Origin: Petrosia ficiformis
Taxonomy: Eukaryota; Porifera; Demospongiae; Haplosclerida; Petrosiidae
DNA: 64,000 nt
Direction of reading: 5' to 3'
NCBI GenBank assembly: GCA_947044365.1
Contig: OX345638.1
Coordinates: forward strand, 3,581,201 to 3,645,200
A program made the position numbers and the translations under genes. The notes below the pieces were generated by a model. That model was not told the DNA's origin, made no database searches, and was given only the letters and a program-made list of their open reading frames with translations. Below are positions 58,433 to 64,000 of this stretch, piece after piece; within the stretch, counting starts at the first letter, position 1; the number at the start of each line of letters is the position of its first letter.

Positions 58433-61400
58433 TCATTGAATTTCATATTTTTGATCTGTCCTAGAACGGACAAAATCATACACATCTCTCCTGCCTATAT
58501 CCTGTAGCGCATACAACAGACTATCGACAGTCCATCGAGGTTTCTCTCCCCATTTAAGGATCAAGCTCTTAGCTGGTGTTTTCTGTCCTTCCAGTATTTC
58601 TATGTACTCAGATAAATTGAGATGCTTTGCAAGTTCTTTCCATCCCTGTAAAATATGAAGGATAATAATCATTTCGGTAAGCCAAAAAAACAGATTAGGC
58701 TAACCAGCATAACTCATATAATAACAAAAGTAAAAAGGGAAATTATGGCAGTGAATAAGTCCAAAAAAAATTGCTATTATAATGAATGTACTCATACTTG
58801 CCACAAGTGTGATTGGGAAAAAAGAATGATTACTGACAAGTAAATATTTCTTGACTCTGATAATAATTATTATAATAATTATACTGAGATTATAATTTTA
58901 TTACAATATTATGCGTGCGTGTTACAACTTACACTCCAGTCCTACCCATGCAAGAATACAAAATTGCTAGTACAAGAAGCAGTGCTAAAATAAGTAGAAA
59001 CAGTTTTGTGTATGAAATGAAACATGTGGAGCTAGAAAGTAATCTTTATGGCAGAAAGCTTAGAGCCAGCTTGATGTTCTAGCAGCCATTAAATTGCACT
59101 CGATGTCAAGCTGTGATTTGACAGCGATAGCCTTTTCAAACAAGAGTCTAACTTTCCATGTACTCTTTTGCTACCAGAAGTCTTCTGAAAGTGAAATGGC
59201 AATTGTGAGTTATAAAAATTGTCATAACTTACAACCAAAAGGTTTTTAAAAAAAAGCCTGTCTTGTATTTTTATCTTTGTATAATTTCAAGCCTATTAAT
59301 AGCTCGACCAAAGTTCCAGTGTTGTTAGTTGTCCAAACATTTTGGTAAAAGACAGACAGAAAACCTGATTACAGTAACCCTTAGTTCCGCCTATGTGGGC
59401 AAGGGCTAGTTACAAAATAATTATAATTAAATATGTAATATTCATAATATGGTTGACAGGTCTCTATCTGATTTATCACACCCTTCATGTTTGAAAATGT
59501 TTCTACTTGTATAGCAGCCCAACTTGAAGGTGAGGGCTGCTAAGTGATCATATTATCCTACACCAAGGCCAGGGTACTTATAACTCAGATAGAGACATGC
59601 TACCCATACTATAAAGTATAAACTATATACATGTAGCATATACACTTGTCTTGAAAGGTTTGATATGCAAAAATACAGAATCAAATGTTTGCAAGAGTAG
59701 CGTAATTACATATACGTACATATTAATGAAAAGGAAAGTATATGCAAGGACACAAAAAACCGTAAATTAACTTGCAACAAAATTAACTAACCTCTTCTAT
59801 ATAACAACCTTACATGTGTACATAAGAATACAGCTAAAGTTAGGTACTGGTCAGAATTTAATGAGATGCCCCACCCCATAGTCTTTCAAATTCAATTTTT
59901 GCCTATTACAAATTTTCTAAATGAATACTTACATATGAGCATGAAAGTCAAGTCACAAGAACCAAACCTACATGTATATTATACATTATGCGCCAGGATG
60001 GGAAAAGGGGACCTTTGAATAACAATAGGTGACATGTATAATTACGGTACTACAATAATCATGTAATTACAATAATAAATGCATTATAGTATATACACTG
60101 TATTATCATACATGCAGTGCTGTTTTCTCCATTTTAAAAAATTATAATTTGAAAACATTTTTGGGATGTGGAATTTTTTTTAGGGAGGGGATATATAGTA
60201 TTCTTGTCTGTATAAAAAAGGATCTAAGGAGGTATATATCAACAGAGGTTTGAGACAAATAGTGGGTTGTTGTGATGTGGCCTAATAAATAGATGTGGCT
60301 TGGTGTAATCAGTTGGAAATAGGTGGAGATAATATCACCACTCTACTTCTTATTTCTGGGGACACATAACTATTTTCAATAAGCATAACAATCCATTCAC
60401 CCTAAAGATGGCTGAATAGTCCAATGCAAGAGAAATGGCAAGATTTGGTTGACCATGGATACTTTATGACCAATTTACAAACCTAAATGGCAAAAATTTA
60501 GGATCTACGTTTAGACGGGCCACAAGAAAACCCACTAAGAGATTTACAATGATACATATATACACTATTACAAAACACTCACTGGTTGATCAGCTAACAG
60601 GAGTTCCAGTTTCTCAAATAGACTATCCTGAAGAAATATTACTTTAGCATTTCTATGAGATTCCTTTTCCTTTATTTGCTCGTCACCAAAGAACATAACT
60701 TGTACAGGAGTTTCATTGACCCTCTTTCTGTTATTCCATAAAGTACTCCCATGTCTGTCAACGTCAATTACTAAACTAATAGAATACCTCTGTGGAAATG
60801 ATACATGATCTTGGAGATCTGTGGGACTTAGAATATTCCAATTAAAGAACACTGAGGGACACATAAGCCGACTCTGTTTATTCATTAAACTTTGAACCTG
60901 ATCTACGAGATTTAGGCAATTAACTGCAGACTCTCTGTTTATTATACGACCAATGAATTCTATTGAACGATTATCAGTACCTAGTTTCATTAGGCATTGA
61001 TAAGTACCACAATTAACTATTAGAGCATTTCTGAAGAAATGTAAATTCTCCATTTGTAAAGATGACGAGACTTGGACTTGTAATGTTGATATAAAACCTG
61101 GAGGCAGGAAATCACTTTCATTACAACATGTTAACGCACGACCTATGTAAGATTGGAAGCGTGTGTCAGATGACCAAACATTGTTTGTTTCATTGGCAGG
61201 TAAAAGGAATGGAAATTCTAACATTCCAGGTTTGTTTCTGGACTTAAAGCACAGTTCAAAGTGATGTAGAAGTTGTAACACTACAGTAGAGTGGAATCGA
61301 TCTGTACAAGCTAGTAACTGTGACGTTATATCTTGTTCTGTTACATAGCTGTTACCAAACGAAAGAGAAGACGGATACGTCTGTGGAGCTAAAACGTGAC

Positions 61401-62034
61401 CGAGAACATTGTGGCATAACCATATTGGATCAATGAAGACCCACTGACAAAGAGCACTACGTTCAATATAAATGACCTGATGACATAAAAATGAATTAAT
61501 GAAAAACTATCCCATTTAACTTGAATATATTATGCAGCTAAAAAATTAATAAGAGAAAACCATATATTAGCTGAGGTTTGAAACCAGAGTCCCCTGAATT
61601 GGAGACTTTAGTCAGGTGCATGATCCTAACCACAAAATATGTGTACATGTACAATAATTATACATGTAGGTTGAACTAAGCTGATATTACTAATTTAGAG
61701 TAACATGTGTATATTTGATTTGGGTAGTTGCATTTTACATACTATAAGTGTCACCATGTTCATGAAGGATTCATTATGGACTACATTTACATTATACTTG
61801 ACTCTACTAATGGATTGCTGTACATCTAAACAGTATACTGATAATGGTTAATCATAAACTATGTGCTATTAATAATTAAATTCCACTAGTAATATTAGTA
61901 ATATCTGTCTGTTCAACAATCCTTACCAATCCAGAGTTAGTAAGACACTTGAGAATATAAGCTATCTGTCTCTCCGATAATAATCTGTTAACTTGTGACT
62001 GAATCTTTTCACAAAACTCACAAAACTGAATCAC
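58433..62034 (-). CDS. ROCO-family protein, COR plus Death domain part (DAPK1-like C-terminus; 5' end off window)
   Basis: Minus-strand exons 62034-61927, 61476-60583 (894 bp) and 58645-58433, all phase 0. The first two carry the COR region that follows a Roc GTPase: ERQIAYILKCLTNSGL, then VFIDPIWLCHNVLGHVLAP and LLHHFELCFKSR, matching the pattern of DAPK1 and related ROCO proteins. The last exon is a Death domain: GWKELAKHLNLSEYIEILE ... PAKSLILKWGEKPRWTVDSL ... GRRDVYDFV, ending at TGA 58435-58433. The first Death-domain helix and the link from COR were not found between 58646 and 60582, so at least one exon is missing there. Roc, kinase or ankyrin parts would lie beyond 64000. Family role: GTPase-regulated signalling, in DAPK1 pro-death. 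The family assignment is firm for the domains and less so for the exact orthologue. Confidence 0.8.
58646..60582. other. ROCO intron(s), one or more exons not located
   Basis: The Death domain begins abruptly at 58645, so a linking exon is expected here. A minus-strand AG ... GTAAGT segment near 59005-58935 encodes a short hydrophobic stretch, but its phase does not fit on its own. Nothing else recognised. Confidence 0.35.
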
Positions 62035-62254
62035 CTAATAATAAGGTATTATAATTACATGTATAATGGACAATAGGACATGGTCATATACATGTGCTAC
62101 TGAAACACTGCACATATACATATGCATTTTCATTCACTGCTGAAATACTGTACATGCCTAAACATGGACATGGTCATATTATATTTAAATACTGTAGATC
62201 TCTGTACATGTACACAGTACAAGAATAATAAAATTAAAGAACATGTACAGATAT
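62035..62254. other. ROCO upstream intron sequence
   Basis: Only ACATGTA motifs seen; the next upstream exon was not found within the window. From 62255 to the edge lie a foldback element, R1, R2 and a microsatellite. Confidence 0.4.
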
Positions 62255-62490
62255 TAAAACTGAAAAAGGATGCAAACTAAATTGGGATGGTACCTCAGCA
62301 ACCAAAGTGTACTAACAACTGGAGTTGTTATATGAAAGTGGCTCGTACACTTTTGTTGCTGAGTACCATCCCAATCTTGTTTGTATGATTTTGGTTATGA
62401 TACCCTCCCAATCTAGTTTATGTGCTTTTTGGTTTTAATATACCTCCATACATGTTCTTTCATTTTTCTGAAAATGATTTTATTATGCTT
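62255..62490. mobile_element. Foldback element upstream of the ROCO exon at 62034
   Basis: GAACATGTA, GGTACCTCAGCAACCAAAGTG and ACTGGGATGG-type phrases are mirrored by CACTTTTGTTGCTGAGTACC, ATCCCAAT and TACATGTTC. Central loop AACAACTGGAGTTGTT. Confidence 0.75.
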
Positions 62491-62749
62491 ATTTCTATTC
62501 TTTTTTTGCTACAGTAGAAATTAATACCAATATGGTCCAGGATCCATGTTAATTGATGGGTGGGGTCAATTACAAATAGCGTACCAGTTTGCTGTAGTGG
62601 CTGAAATTATTCATTGACTAGATCAAGAAACAAAACAGCATGACAATTGTGCAGATAAATTTAAATTAAAATAAATTTGTGTTTGTGCTAAAACCACTTT
62701 GATAGCCCCTCAAATATCGAAATGTACATGTATATGTAAAAGAATGTTG

Positions 62750-62975
62750 TGGTGAAGCCATTTGGTGGTTCTCTAGTTTAACACTCATTTCTTACCATCT
62801 AGAGGGTATTGTTAGTCATAAATCCCCTCAATATCAAAAGGTACATGTATGTGTGTATTTAAATTTATTTATAAATGTTAACAGATGTTTTAGCTCATCA
62901 CTGCCAACTGAAATGTATGGGTAGCAATGCTTTCAAGGCTATCCTTACATAGAGAGTACTACTGTACTCTTTGAT
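62750..62975 (+). repeat. Dispersed repeat family R1, right-end copy
   Basis: Shares AACTGAAATGTATGGG and GAGAGTACTACTGTACTC with the other copies. It is immediately followed by the longer repeat at 63095-63640. Confidence 0.65.
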
Positions 62976-63094
62976 ATGATCTAGTTAGGTTGTCCATTAC
63001 TATTAGGAGTGTAAATGAGATTATATATTGGTTGTTTAACATAAAGATTAGTACACTTTAGCAGTAGTAGCTATTTATCATACATTTTTACATT

Positions 63095-63640
63095 TTTATG
63101 GCTCATAGGGCCATCCCTATAATTGCTTTCCACGGGGTTGAATCTATATATACATGTACATGTATATATATTTATATGTTTGTGTCACTTGTGCGACTAT
63201 GCGTTGTATACATAGTTAAGGAAGTTACGTCATTCCCGGGGGCTCGGTCAATTAATGGGCGTGGTGCATAAAAGAATACGCGTTGGAGCTACAGACCAGC
63301 CAGGAAGTTCCAGAAAGGATGTAAAACTGCTAATAACTGTTGTATATAGCACAGAAACAGTATAAATATTATGCAAGAATCTTTAACAGGTAAGTATGAT
63401 AAGTTGTCGAGTTTCAGACACGAGGAAGTCATCATTTAGAACCTTGAAGGAGTACTTCAGTCAGTTCATCAGAGATCTGTGTATTTAGACTGCAATCGGG
63501 CTTACACTTACTTCTTCAGGCCCCGGCTTTCGAGTGCACAGAAAGGTAGAGACACCAGTGCCATCAGCAATGCTAAATACGTAGTCATCACAAAGCAAAT
63601 ATAGGGATGTTTTTTTCTCTATATACACTTGTTATCTCTA
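63095..63640 (+). repeat. Long dispersed repeat R2, copy 2
   Basis: Same family as 37045-37600, over 90% alike by eye, including CTTTCCACGGGGTT and GACTATGCGTTGTATAC. Confidence 0.85.
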
Positions 63641-63944
63641 TATACACTTGTGATCTTATTTGTACTTTATTGGACATAATCATTAGTATCTTGTGAACTA
63701 AACAAATTGTACACGTGAAACTGATATACAGTTATTACTCATAACTTTATTCAAAATGTTCTAGCACTACACTAGCAGTACATATTCTATTATCAAGAGC
63801 TAGTTACAATGTATTAAGCCATACATGTACACTCTAAGCACCATAAAGCTGGACAGGGAGTATAGAGTTGCTGTACATGTAGAATTATTGCACACATGTA
63901 TTGTATTCATTATTCACTGCTCTATTGGAAGGTTACACTAAAAG

Positions 63945-63946
63945 GT

Positions 63947-64000
<54 letters not shown>
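63945..64000. repeat. (TG)n microsatellite at the right edge
   Basis: GTGTGTGTTTG then an uninterrupted (TG)n running off the window. Confidence 0.98.

Overview
The window is metazoan genomic DNA: AT-rich, with short exons (28-894 bp) bounded by GT/AG introns and with introns full of transposon debris. The palindromic motif TACATGTA/ACATGTACATGT recurs throughout the introns. Together with the gene content and divergence level this suggests a demosponge of the Amphimedon type. That assignment is inference from recalled genome character, not a database result.

Four protein-coding genes can be followed exon by exon, with splice phases that close. (1) Minus strand, 20967 down to the left edge: an ECT2 orthologue (three BRCT units, RhoGEF/DH domain, start of PH), 19 exons, 3' end outside the window. 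(2) Plus strand, 22701-40545: UBXN7 (UBA, UAS, UIM, UBX), 10 exons, complete, 532 aa. (3) Plus strand, 40760-49312: a phospholipid scramblase with two competing last exons (47066-47098 and 49271-49312), 272 or 275 aa. It starts only 214 bp after the UBXN7 stop. (4) Minus strand, 62034-58433: the 3' part of a ROCO-type gene with COR and Death domains, like the C-terminal half of DAPK1; its 5' part lies off the right edge.

From 49921 to 56323 lies a 6.4-kb head-to-tail array of 15 complete units and one partial unit of about 405-427 bp, nearly identical apart from a variable poly-T tract. Each unit has a TATA-like box, a good 5' splice-site sequence about 70 bp downstream, several short perfect hairpins and an Sm-like U-rich site. 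It may be a tandem small structured RNA cluster (spliced-leader-like or snRNA-like) or simply a satellite. It is the most interesting object in the window.

The rest is mobile-element material: hAT-type miniature elements (two with perfect 8-bp target duplications), several TIR/foldback elements, a TIR element carrying a RecQ-like helicase fragment in the ECT2/UBXN7 divergent promoter region, a hAT transposase C-terminus, a frameshifted Ty3/gypsy integrase, a DUF3504/Crypton-like fragment, three tRNA-derived SINE copies, four minisatellites and long dispersed repeats.

Layout: 0-21 kb ECT2; 21-22.7 kb shared divergent upstream region; 22.7-40.5 kb UBXN7; 40.8-49.3 kb scramblase; 49.9-56.3 kb tandem array; 56.3-58.4 kb AT-rich repeats; 58.4-62 kb ROCO gene; 62-64 kb dispersed repeats. 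The genes belong to different pathways: cytokinesis GEF, p97/VCP adaptor, membrane lipid scrambling and death-domain signalling. Nothing suggests they form a functional cluster.
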